A stretch of DNA of 64,000 nt from Magnaporthiopsis rhizophila (lineage: Eukaryota; Ascomycota; Sordariomycetes; Magnaporthales; Magnaporthaceae), in assembly GCA_003049465.1 (NCBI GenBank), contig PYSS01000093.1:1-64000 (forward strand). The letters run 5' to 3'. This document shows positions 1 to 10,164 of the stretch, piece after piece. A program made the translations under genes and the position numbers. Under the pieces are notes generated by a model that searched no databases, was not told the origin of the DNA, and saw only the letters and a program-made list of their open reading frames with translations. Positions within the stretch are counted from its first letter, which is position 1. Each line of letters opens with the position of its first letter.

Positions 1-94
1 GGCATAGGGGGGAAGGGGGAGGGGGAGGGGGTAGGGGGGCTGGAGAGGAAAGACTTGTATTTTCCTGAGCAGGGCAAGGGAAACAAGAACGATG

Positions 95-589
95 TTATGA
101 TAAAGATCGAACTATGGTTCTCGTAGGTTCACCAACCGGATGAGCGCGCGGGTGATCTGGGACGGACTGCTGTCGGGAGAGGGTCATCAAACCGATATAA
201 TATAGCTCGAGGCCAGCCTGCACAGTACCCTCACCGCTCATATAGAGAGCACCTCCCCACGAGGTCTCGGCTGGGATCCCCAAGCCCTCGAGTCCTGACA
301 ACCACCCCATCGTGTCTATAGCCAAGAGCCTGGGTCTTATTAAAAGTCAGCCACAGTTTTTTCTGTATTTCCCGCAATCTGGTCTGCGAGGATACCATCG
401 GATCCAGGGTCGAGAGGACTTGTTGGTGGGGGAAGGTGGCTGGGGCTGCCGGTTCTGCCGGCCTGGTGACGCCGGCGGACGAAGCAGGCAGCGGAACAGA
501 ATCCGGATCTCATTGCTGGGAGAGCCCGTAGGATAGCCGATACGCAGGCCGATGACGAGCGTTACAGGGTTCGGCCCTAGCGTCTCGTG
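95..589 (-). CDS. Possible 3' end of an unrecognised split gene
   Basis: Weakly supported. On the minus strand an open stretch runs from just after a TAA (592-590) to about 396, continuing as a second open stretch that ends at a stop at 97-95. The two join in frame if an intron at 395-330 is removed: donor GTATCC, branch-like GGCTGAC (352-346), acceptor CCCAG. The joined C-terminal part reads like protein (WLLAIDTMGWLSG, then LELYYIGLM, ending TIVRSLS) but I recognise no domain. The upstream part may start from another intron (branch-like CTGTAAC, acceptor GCTAG at about 577), or the TAA may be a real disruption. It could equally be chance reading of non-coding DNA. No start codon was assigned. 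Confidence 0.25.
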
Positions 590-735
590 TTACAGACGGT
601 TACTTCTGTCCAGCAGCAGGAGATCTTGGCCAGACTCCATGGCGTTCACTCTTCTTGTTTGTTCCATTGCAATGTATAGGCATGTGCGCATGACGCAGAC
701 ACTCTGTCGTCTGAACAGGGGTTTATTGTGACGTC

Positions 736-3329
736 AGACCGAGCCTTTAAGTTCAGGTGTTTTTCTTGTCTCTCAGAGACTCGACTCGATGAAACGGGTG
801 GCCCACGCACGAGGGAAACGGTTGCTGGAAAACAATAAGAGGGGGTAATTAGCAGCAGTTGATAATGCGCTGTTGGGAATCGGGTCCACGTTGTACGGCT
901 CCGGGGATGATGGCTGAGCGCTGCGACACACCGCCGACTGCCCGCAAAGTCTCCTCCTCTTCCTGCCTATCTACCCCTCTTTCTGCGCCCGCAAGCCCAC
1001 ATAGAGGATGGTGAGCCTTGATCACGAGTGTGTGGGTAAACGGGTGCTGTCGGCCCATAGAGAAACATGCCTGGTAGCGAGGGCCAGCACAAACAGCCTT
1101 ACCCCATAGGCAGGCGCGCCCATCGGCCCGGACTCCTTTTTCCGGCAGCCCGCGGTGGGCACCCGTCTCGGGACAGCGGGGGACACCCCTGAGCCGGCGC
1201 AGGACTACCTACCTATTCCAGAGCCTAAGGTCAATCCACAAGATCGAGAGCCGTGCAGGTATCGTGTACTGTGTATGTATGCCTGTCGCCGTTGTAGCAG
1301 GCCCTCCCCGGAAGTTGGATGTACCGACAGACCCCTGCGGTGGGCACAGTATGTCGACAGCCGCAAGTCGAGTCAAGGAATGCGGAGGCTTGTATTTTTT
1401 TTCCTCGTTGGGAGTCCACGTCTGAACCCGCTGCTCGTTATTTTGATGGCGACTGCCGATGCCGGACCGGCCACTTGAAGAATCGCGGGGAAGTGGCCGG
1501 GATGACGCTGCCTTCCGTCGATGCCGGGAACACAAGTCGGACTTCAGGCCGGCGCGCCTGTCGGATCGTTCGTCGGCACGTCATACTATTGGGTAGTTAG
1601 CTGTTTAGCCTTGGGCGAGATGGTGTGTAGGATTCTCTTGGTGGCAACTGACTTGAGGCTCGATATGGAGGAGGCGAGTACACGGCGAGATGTTGTGACG
1701 AGGAGCTCAAAACTGAAACAGCCTGTCTGGGGAGAAAAAAAATAGAAACTTGGTTTTAGTTGGACGAAGAGAGAAGGGACGAACCCCGCTGGATGAGCAC
1801 ATCACCAAACGGACCACGTGGCCTTGAACGGAGGAGAGAAGCGGAAAGGACATAACTCTTAGCATGCACGACAGGCGTAAAAAAAAGCGAAAGGTGCTAC
1901 CCTGAGAATTCCCAGTCGTCATCCGGCTGAGCGCCAGTTCGGGCCTCAATTTTTTGGCACTGGGGAGAAATCGGGAGCCAGTTGGCTCCAGAGCGTCTTG
2001 AAACCAACGCTTCCGGTTTCCACAAAACGGAGGCCGTTGATCCCGTTTGCTCCTGGCCCCACCGTCCCATGATCGCCCAGTCCCGACCTCGTGCCAACCG
2101 GGGACCGACTTCCAAAGCTCTATGTAACAATGCGGCAAAAATGGGATAATAAAAACTCCATGCCGTCAGTGCCGCCAAGCAGAACAGAACCGACGGCCTC
2201 AATCTCACTACCGCGATCGCACGCGAAATACAATTTCCAACCATCGGGCCCCAATGGCCGTCCCGGGAAGCCAAGGGGCTGGCATGGAACGACCGGCTCG
2301 CAACCGACGCCGCTTCGAAGAGGAAGAGCACAGCGCATATCTAGCTGAGAAATAAGGGCAATGCATATGCAGAGGCATATTCCAAGCCCGCTCGTGGCGA
2401 ATCCGCATCATGGACCTTCTTTCTTTGTGGTGGCCAAGACGTCGCGCAAGGCTCTAGTCTTTCCTTTCCTTAGACTACATGCATCACTGCGAGCGCGAGA
2501 GCTTGGTGGTTGCCCTTTGCGTCGTCTGCGCGTCAGAAACAAGCAGTTGATCCGGCCATTCTTATCCATCACGCCAGCCAGCCCCCTTTTTGATGGTGTC
2601 CCCGGGCCATGGACGGGCATGAAACACAGACGCCGGATCTGAAGGAACGAGCTGCTGTGGGCGAGGGTCTTTGGAAGGTTCGTGGCGGACGGGCTTGATG
2701 AGGAGCCGCAGGGCCATGCTTCACCGGATCGCTTTTTGATATGTCTTCCGGTGTTACAAATACCTAGCTCTTGATCTCAACGCCGTCTCGCAGCCTGGCT
2801 TGGGAGCTGGAGCAGCCGGCCGACCGCTGGCGGCTTGCATTGGGGGTCGAAAGGGCGGTTCGCTACTGGCTGGTATGCTTGGCATGGTCTCGTTAATTTA
2901 TCCAGACGTCCCAGCTGCTTGGACCAAGGGAAAGCGGCAGTGGCTTTGGTCATCGTATGTGCGTTTCAGGCCATCGAAAATGAGGTGATATAGTACAAAG
3001 ATTTGGGGCAAAAACAAAACCGTTCCTTGACCAGCAAAAGTACCAATCCCAAACCACATTGAAAGCAAACGCAGAAACCTACCTAACTACCAGTGATTCG
3101 AAGAGCAAATTTTACACCCTCATCCAGTTCCACCAACGCCTCGTTCCCATAATCCCATGGGCCTCTGCAAAGGACAAGCTCATCGTGAAACCCGCACAAC
3201 TTGACGTCTCATCCCATCCATACCCACACAGTTCGGAATCTCAGACATGCTATGGCCGCGGCGGGGAGCCGCAATCCGAGGGTGAACCTGCTCGGCCCTG
3301 GCCGCAGCGGTCCCACCGCTACCAATCCA
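736..3329. other. Non-coding stretch, no gene seen
   Basis: About 2.6 kb with only short, overlapping open frames on both strands and no recognisable protein motif, RNA gene or long repeat. The part nearest 3.33 kb lies downstream of the AT-hook gene, so it should include that gene's 3' untranslated region. Confidence 0.5.
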
Positions 3330-5927
3330 TCAGCCAAACCTCCGGCTCCCGCCCCGACACGGCGTAGCCACGCTGTCCGGCGCAGCCGCAGCAGAGCGGC
3401 TATTGCCAACAACCCGGGCACTCCTGCGGGTCCCCCGTGCGTCTGGGGGCTGCTTCTGAACGCCGGCTGGCTTGGTCAGAACCGGCGATCCCTTCTTCGG
3501 GCGCCCTCGTCCGCTTTTGGGGGTTGCCGCCGCCGGCTTCTGAAGTGAGGTTTTTGCCGACCGCAGTCCTGCCTTGGTTGGCGCGGCGCCGGCCGAGGTG
3601 GCATCGACGCCAACGGACTTTCTCGGGCGGCCGCGGCCGCGGCCTTTGGGTGGTGTATCGACAACGGCGACCTCGTTCCCCGCCACGGGGGCGGCCGCAG
3701 CAGACGCGGCACCCTGCGTTGATGGGCGGCCCCGGCCACGCTTGGTAGCCGTACCTGTCGCCTTCTCCTCAGATGACACCGCCTCGGAGTCCCGCTTAGG
3801 AGGGCGGCCCCGGCCGCGTTCGTTGGGACCAACCTCCTTTTTCTTGGGCGGCACGACCGGCTCGGGTTTTGGCTTGGCGGGGCGGCCCCGGCCGCGCCTG
3901 GCGGGAACGGCCTCCTTTCTCGCCGCGGGTGCCTTAGCCGCATCCTTCTTGGGGCGACCACGTCCACGTGTTGGTTCCTTGGGGCCGTCTTGAAGGTCAT
4001 CGTCCGGGCCCGTGGTTTTGCTAGAAGCTTGACCCCGAGCACGTGTTGCTGCCGCTCGGACGAGACGTGTACGCTTGGCCGGCGGCTCTTCTTGAACCGA
4101 GGGAGGCTCGGCCTGGCGTTTCGGAGCCACGTTTCTCCCGCTACGCCGCGGCGTAGCCAATTCGGCAATGCTTTCCTCCGCGGAGGCGGAGGGGGATGTA
4201 GGATCGCCATAATCACTCGGCGAGTCGTGGAGTGGTGATTCCTCGGCCTGGCGCCTCGAGCTCGAATTCCTGCCAGCAAGGAGGGGCACCGGTTGCTTAG
4301 CACCGTCTGGCTCCGTGATGGCAGCCGGGCTCTGACTGCTGGCCGATCGGTGATCGGTTTCGGCAGCGGAGGCGTCTCGCCCCTGCTCTTCTTGGGCCGC
4401 CCGTTCCATGTCTGCGTCGATCTCCGCCTTCATTCTTTGCCACTCCTCACGACAGCCAAAGCTGAAGAGACTCTCCGGAGGCATCTCCCCTAGTCGCTCG
4501 AGTCGTGAGCGAGGAGACAATGGGGGCGGGGTGGGCCATTGGTCAGGGAGGCGTGCGTCGTCGCCCTCCTCCGCGCGCAAGGCTAACTCAATCTCGCGCT
4601 TCCGTTCTCGCCACTTGCTGAGCTGCTCGGCGCCGCCGACGCGGTAGATGTCTGGCATCGGCCCCAGCCGGGTAAACTGCGTTCGAGGCGAAGGGGTGGG
4701 AGAAGGCGTCCTTGTAAAGGTTCCAGGGTCTCGACATTGCCCAACTATGGGCGAGCCAGAACGGCGGTGGACCCAGTAGCCCTCGGGTTGCCTGGTTCTG
4801 GAAAGATCGATCATGTCTACCTCGCCGACCTCGGAGGAAGTATAGGCGATCTGTGACACAAGTTCGGGACCATTCGGACTTCGTAAATCCAGATCCTCGG
4901 GTTCTGGAGAGACCCTCGGGCTTGGTGATTCGTGATCCCACTTCCACGGAGCCGGCGCGTACTCCCAAATCCCAGGACAGCCGTCCTGCTCTCTCCAGCT
5001 CAGTTGGTACTCCCGACGGAGCGTCCTCTCCCATCCGGGATCAATGTTGGGGACGCGCCGCAGCTTCGTGAGCTCTGTTTCGAGACCGAGTTGGTAGAGA
5101 AACCAGGGTCTGCTCGTGAGGAATGCTTCCGCTTCGGCAGCGGAAGCGTCGGGCCCAAGATGTCGGCGCGGGATCACAGGAGCCCACTCCCCAGGGCGAA
5201 GGTTTCGGCGCAGTTGCAATGCGCGCACAACGGCGTCGTGGCGCCGTTTCGATATGGTGTCGTCGTCGGCCTCAGTCTGCTCCCAAGGCCACCGCCACTT
5301 TTCGGCAAAATCGCCAGGATCCTGCTGGTTACGCCCTGGGAAGCCCCATTCGGGATTCCAGATGCCGAGTTCCTCCCATTGGCATTTGATGAAATGGCGC
5401 ACCAGGACGCCGAGACGTCGGAGTCGCTTGAGAGTCGATCCTCTGTTGTTGAAGTCTCGCCATGGCCTGACTATCCTTTCTATTCGATAGCGCCTCTTGT
5501 TCGCCTCGCCCAGGTAGCCCCATTGAGGGCTAAGCAGCCGCCGCAACCGGCGCGCTGTCGCGATTATCTCGTCGTCATCCAATGGGGTCTGCATGGCTTG
5601 CCGCACATGTGTCGGGATTTCCACCAGCTGCATAATCTCGATCATGGGGTCAACGCCTTCGAAAAGACCCCGCCCCAACGACGGGCCGCCGGAAAGATCC
5701 TGCGCCGGCGGCGTGCCATCGAAAACATGCCCGTACGGGCGCGGTGGCACTTCATTTGATTCTTCTGGCTCAGTGGAGGACTCGTAAGGTGGGGGATCGT
5801 CGCGTTCGAACCGCCTCGACGCGTGCTGGCGGTTTTCCTCGTTGGCTAGGGCTTCGAGGGCTGGGCCGGCCTCGTTCTCGAGCCCGGTGGTGATGGTATA
5901 TATGCCGCTGAGGAGGCCACGAGGCAT
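3330..5927 (-). CDS. Multi-AT-hook protein, 865 residues, single exon
   Basis: The frame is uninterrupted from an ATG at 5927-5925 (MPRGLLSGIY) to the stop at 3332-3330. The frame stays open upstream to about 6233, but without another ATG. Six AT-hook cores of the GRGRP type (RGRGRPKK, RGRGRPAK, RGRGRPPK, RGRGRPST, RGRGRPRK, SGRGRPKK) begin near residues 653, 676, 700, 728, 760 and 805, spaced by Lys/Ala/Pro-rich linkers. AT-hooks bind the minor groove of AT-rich DNA, so a nuclear, chromatin-associated role is likely (family knowledge). Residues 165-340 are Trp-rich with two related WE-rich segments. Residues 418-515 hold two diverged copies of a LG.MP plus basic/acidic helix unit. The N-terminal two thirds match nothing I recognise. 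It is divergent from the broken kinase at 7252. Confidence 0.85.
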   Translation of the reverse strand: MPRGLLSGIYTITTGLENEAGPALEALANEENRQHASRRFERDDPPPYESSTEPEESNEVPPRPYGHVFDGTPPAQDLSGGPSLGRGLFEGVDPMIEIMQLVEIPTHVRQAMQTPLDDDEIIATARRLRRLLSPQWGYLGEANKRRYRIERIVRPWRDFNNRGSTLKRLRRLGVLVRHFIKCQWEELGIWNPEWGFPGRNQQDPGDFAEKWRWPWEQTEADDDTISKRRHDAVVRALQLRRNLRPGEWAPVIPRRHLGPDASAAEAEAFLTSRPWFLYQLGLETELTKLRRVPNIDPGWERTLRREYQLSWREQDGCPGIWEYAPAPWKWDHESPSPRVSPEPEDLDLRSPNGPELVSQIAYTSSEVGEVDMIDLSRTRQPEGYWVHRRSGSPIVGQCRDPGTFTRTPSPTPSPRTQFTRLGPMPDIYRVGGAEQLSKWRERKREIELALRAEEGDDARLPDQWPTPPPLSPRSRLERLGEMPPESLFSFGCREEWQRMKAEIDADMERAAQEEQGRDASAAETDHRSASSQSPAAITEPDGAKQPVPLLAGRNSSSRRQAEESPLHDSPSDYGDPTSPSASAEESIAELATPRRSGRNVAPKRQAEPPSVQEEPPAKRTRLVRAAATRARGQASSKTTGPDDDLQDGPKEPTRGRGRPKKDAAKAPAARKEAVPARRGRGRPAKPKPEPVVPPKKKEVGPNERGRGRPPKRDSEAVSSEEKATGTATKRGRGRPSTQGAASAAAAPVAGNEVAVVDTPPKGRGRGRPRKSVGVDATSAGAAPTKAGLRSAKTSLQKPAAATPKSGRGRPKKGSPVLTKPAGVQKQPPDARGTRRSARVVGNSRSAAAAPDSVATPCRGGSRRFG

Positions 5928-7251
5928 TGCTGCAGAAAGTCGTCTGGATTCGTTGCGTGGGGATGAATGAATGATGGGATGATTTGATGATGGTGGCGGG
6001 AAACAGCCTACCTCAATGTGCTGGGAATGGTCTTTCCTTTTGATTGCGCGTTGGGCACACGTGACAAGCTTCCTTTCGAGGCAACCAACGTCCTCGAGAA
6101 CTCGCAGCAGGCGGTGGAATGGGAAACTGGCAAAAGACTTTGGCGCGCGGCTGTGTTGGGCCGCCTCCAAGTGGCACCCGTATGTATGCTCTTTCCATTG
6201 TAAAGGAGGATGCAAGATGTATGCGCGACGCACCCGAGTGTAAAGTAACTACGCCTCGCGCTCTTAATTCAACCTCATTGGACACAAGAGCACACTGCCT
6301 CCAGCTAGGTCTTGTGACCGGGCGTCGTGATTACACACCACGCTTCATTGGACTCGAGAGCCCCGCCGGGCGTTCTTGTGCTCCCCAACGCTGTCTGGGT
6401 CTTGTGCCTCTCCGTATTGGGATCCCTTCTATCCCCCTGCTTCGAGCTCGCCCGCCCAAATCAACCCGGCGCAAACGCTCACCATGCGTGCCGTCTTCTT
6501 TTGTCAGCTTATAAACGTTTGCCAATGTGTATTTCGGTGCGTGCGTTGATGGTTGATGGTGCCACTCTCCAAACTGGGCGTCGACAACTGACTGGAATGC
6601 TTTTAGCTGCAGAGAAATGCATCTGTGGGGTCCGATACTGAGGTCGGCATCTAACGCCTCGCGCGCTTCATTGTGCTGGCTGAAAGGAAGGCCCCGTTGG
6701 CACTTGTGTGCTTGTGTGCCCCCAACGTCGCCTGGCCTCGCGCCCGGTCGACATCCGACTATACACCACAAAGGCTTCATTGGACTATAGAGATCGGCAT
6801 TCTCGTGTCCTCAATGCTGCCTGGCCTTGCAAACTGCGCCTTTGGCTCCCAGTACCGCCAATACTGCCTGGTGTTACCACACGCATCTTCGCCGTCGGTC
6901 ACCCGGATGAGTGTGTCGCAGCTCTCGGCCCAGTCCAAGTTTCAACAGTCGCCTATGTAGGTCTCTCGACGTTGGTCCTTCGATCTGCCTTCCTTTTCCT
7001 CTTTTTTTAGACGCAACCAAGGGGACTCGTGGCGTCTGCTCACTTATAGAAGTCGCTAGGGGCTCGACCGTTATCCCTGGGCTTTTCTTTCTCGTCTCTA
7101 TCTTCCTCTCCTGCTCTCCACGCCCATTACTCTCACGTCAATCCTTTCCGTTTCTTCTTCAGTCTATTTTCCATCCATTCTGTCACATCAATCCTGTCTT
7201 CTTCCTTCAGTCTGTTCCCATCCCGCCCACTCTCACTTTCCAGCTTCACGG
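5928..7251. promoter_or_regulatory. Divergent promoter region between AT-hook gene and FHA-kinase locus
   Basis: This 1.3 kb region separates two divergent genes. The last 170 bases before 7252 are strongly pyrimidine-rich (CTTTTCTTTCTC, then TCTTCC-type runs), typical of fungal promoters ahead of a start codon. The central part carries the diverged repeats annotated at 6248-6830, which include ATTGG (CCAAT in reverse). No clear TATA box was assigned. Confidence 0.5.
6248..6830. repeat. Diverged direct repeats carrying ATTGG (CCAAT) motifs
   Basis: Related segments recur in the divergent promoter. CTCATTGGAC lies near 6269, ACCACGCTTCATTGGACT at about 6337-6354, CGCGCTTCATTGTGCT near 6662, and ACCACAAAGGCTTCATTGGAC at about 6765-6785. 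Three of them are followed by a CTTGTG or CTCGTGTCC plus CAACG/CAATGC plus CTGG module (about 6371-6399, 6700-6735 and 6800-6827). Intact copies contain ATTGG, the reverse of the CCAAT box bound by the HAP/CBC complex. They are imperfect, so ancient duplications or regulatory repeats are both possible. Confidence 0.5.
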
Positions 7252-9434
7252 ATGGCCAGGTGCGCCAATGTGGACACTCTCTTTCATCTTGTACCCCTGA
7301 ACCAGGTCGCCTACGATGCTCTCAACCACCCAGATAACAGTCGATTCGTCTCGCCGAGCGACGGCGGTGAGCCGGGTCTGGAGGTCGGCTTCCATGTCCC
7401 GGCCATCCCTCACGGCCGCACCATCACAAGACTCGGCAAACTTGGCGACCTGATTCTTAGCACAAGATGGGATTCCTTCCTCTTCATCATCAGGCTCCGC
7501 TTATTAACCACTTTTTCTTCTCTCACAGTACTCCTGAGAAAGTCATGTCTCGCATCCACGCCTCTTTCGATTTCCACCCGGGAACCCATCTCATCCTCCT
7601 CGCGGCGCTGTCCAAGTCAGCCCCAGAAAGCTCCGTGCAGTTCCAGCCAACTGACGGCGACAGCCGGCAGCCTGTACCTACCGCTGGGGACGGGGTTATC
7701 GCCTACAATACAGGATACACCATCTGGATTGCCTCCTACGAGTTCAAGCTCGTCCAGCGAACTCTCTCCCGCGACAACCAAGAGAACCATTCTCTTCTCA
7801 AAGGACTTGCCCGGAGTGGCTACCAACTTCGCGAGGAACGTCCGGCAAGAGCCAGATCACTAGATGTCCTCACCGCGGAGTCGAAACTAGAGCTCCGCTC
7901 CTGGCACAACACCCGCTTCAACACGGCAAAAAAATCGCAAGCCCTTCGAGGATGTCAAGACACTACGCACCCCGCTTCCGGGCGCCAGAAGGTCGACTTA
8001 CGGCACCATCTTCATGGCCTTCGACCCCAGAACTGCCAATGCATTCGTCATCAAGAAGATCCAACTCGAAGGCGACGAGGACGAGAAAGACGCTCACCGG
8101 GCGCTTTGCCATCGAGAAGTCAAGCTGCTCGAAAAGTTGAATCACGTCAGTCGATTTTCTTATTTCCCCATCTTCTGTCTGCGGCCTTGCTCGACCTCTT
8201 ATACGTATAAGACACTAACCAGCAAAGCCAGCCCAACATCATCGAATGCCTCGGCAGCAACGACTTCGAGAGCGACGCTCCTGAGATTCTCCTGCCCCTG
8301 CGCGAAGGCACTGCGAGCTCTCTCGCGGGAGAGCTCACCGACTTTGCATCGAAAGACGCTGTGTGTACAGCAATGGCTGGGCAAATGCTTGCTGCTCTCG
8401 ACTACCTGGACTCGGAAAAGGTCGTGCACCGCGACATCAAGCCTGAAAACATCCTATACATGAGATTGCCCGGGAACCACCAATACCAGTTCCAGCTTGC
8501 CGATTTCGGCCTCTCCCACCACCAGTCTCTCGCGAAGACTTGGGAGGCCGGAACCCCTGCGTACATTGCCCCGGAGCTGGTGCCACATTAGCCGGAATTC
8601 AAGCCCCCCAGAGCTCCAAGAGCGACATCTGGAGCCTCGAGGCGACGATTCTTACGTTTCTCGGAGTTTATCCGCCAAAAACCAACGTCCCCCGCAACAT
8701 CGCGGCCAAGGTTCCCTTTCTCCAACGGATCGTAGTAGACCAGGCCAGACCCTACGAGCTTCTGGTGGCGATGGCGCAGATGCGCCCTGAACAGCGCGCA
8801 TCGGCCGCGCAGCTGCTTGTCAAATTCTTCGACGGCAGGGGCTTGGTTTCGAACTCATCCCAGGTGCCACCGCTCCAGCCTCTGATCCCAGAGGCCGAGC
8901 CGGTCGCCCAACCCAACGCAACTGCCATGGTCGCTCTCGCGGCAGCCCCTCCTCCGCTCCCACAGCCCAAGACCCCCGCGGGAGACGCGGGGCCACGCAA
9001 CTCCATCGACCCGCTCGCCGAACGAGGCCCGTTTGGCCTTCCCCGCTCTTCCCCGTTCGCGCCTCAAGAAGGCCCGCGCTACAGCCCAGCCGGTGACGTG
9101 GGTTAGATCCAGGGATGATGGGCCGCTTGGACCACTTAACTTCGGGAACCGCGTCAAGAAGCCAGGGCCGGCTCGCGGGTTCGGAAAGAACGTCTTTGGA
9201 AGGCATTTGGCCCAGCTCGGAGTCACGAGACCAAGGGCCGTTATTGGCGCGCCGCACAACGAAGCGGTGCAACAGGCCGTGCCTCATCAACAGGCTGTGC
9301 TTCGTCAGCAGGCCGTGCCTCCTCCTGACGTCGGCACCGCTGCCGCTTCCCTCTCCCTCTCGGATACCCTGAACATCCTGGGGAACCAGGAAAAGCGCAT
9401 GTGGGGGGTCCCGGGCGCGTTCCCGGAATCCTGA
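7252..9434 (+). pseudogene. Disrupted FHA-domain serine/threonine protein kinase
   Basis: ATG at 7252 opens a frame with FHA features: GRTITRLGKLGDLIL at residues 55-69, then, in another frame after a branch/acceptor-like site ending at 7528, MSRIHASFDF, the FHA SRxH core. A kinase domain follows with FVIKK (ATP lysine), HPNI, HRD at 8427-8435, DFG at 8502-8510 and APE at 8568-8576. A clean intron at 8146-8231 restores HPNI. FHA plus kinase is the Rad53/Cds1/Dun1-type layout, where FHA binds phosphothreonine. The breaks are: no GT donor for the first intron; a frame change at an A7 run (7928-7934); TAG at 8589-8591 followed by a frame change near C6 (8604-8609); Glu in place of the usual Gly in WSLG; and a frame change near 9100. 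The last part (to a stop at 9434) has QQAV repeats. Catalytic motifs are intact, so recent decay or sequence errors in homopolymers are both possible. Confidence 0.8.
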
Positions 9435-10164
9435 GAGAGATATGGATGGGGCTGCTTCGTTCGTGGCGCTTTTTTTAGGAGGATGTTCTCCGGCTTGGAT
9501 GTCAACTTGATTTTTTTTTGCTTTTTCTAGGAACAGGTTCTCCGGCTTGTTATGGCGCCTTGATTTTTTGCTTTGTCAATGACGTAGTTAGTTCAGTAGG
9601 TAGATACCCTTCATGAGGCTCATGATTTTCTCCCCATCGGCACGGCAACGAGGACTAGTGACAATGAGCAGCGTGCAAGAATAGTAGTAAAGCAAAAGGG
9701 AAGAGAGGAGAAAGGCGCCACAGGTTCATAAACAAGGTAACTGGCGCGGCGAAGTGACTTGAAAAATTACGAGTACGTAGGATACTGCTGCAAGACTAGT
9801 ACAAACTGCGAGGAAGCCTAAGGAGCGTATGTGGGAATAATCCAAACCGTCGTTACTCCATTGAGACCTATACTAGAGGAAATACCTAAAATCCACGACG
9901 CGAGGCTGCATGTACTGCTGGACCGAAATATTTCCAGGGAGACAAAAGGATAAAGGAAAGAAGGGCGAAGGGAACGTCAGGTCATGAGAAACAAAGAAAT
10001 GGTAGGAAACAGACCAGTGTGTGCCATTATCAATCCCAAAGCTCAAATGTGTATTTATACTTGACCGCACCTACGCAAGGAAATCGAACGAGACGGGAGG
10101 GAAAACAAGACCATAAAAGGATTCGAAACCAAAAAAAAGGAAACAAAAGAAAGCAAGCCCTTAT
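9435..10164. other. Convergent intergenic region
   Basis: This stretch lies between the end of the kinase locus and the stop of the minus-strand coiled-coil gene, so it should hold both 3' ends. It has short A- and T-runs and no gene or repeat that I can support. Confidence 0.5.

Noticed and set aside
729..736. TGACGTCA, a perfect CRE palindrome
   Set aside because: An 8-mer is expected about once in a window of this size, and no start codon lies at a suitable distance.
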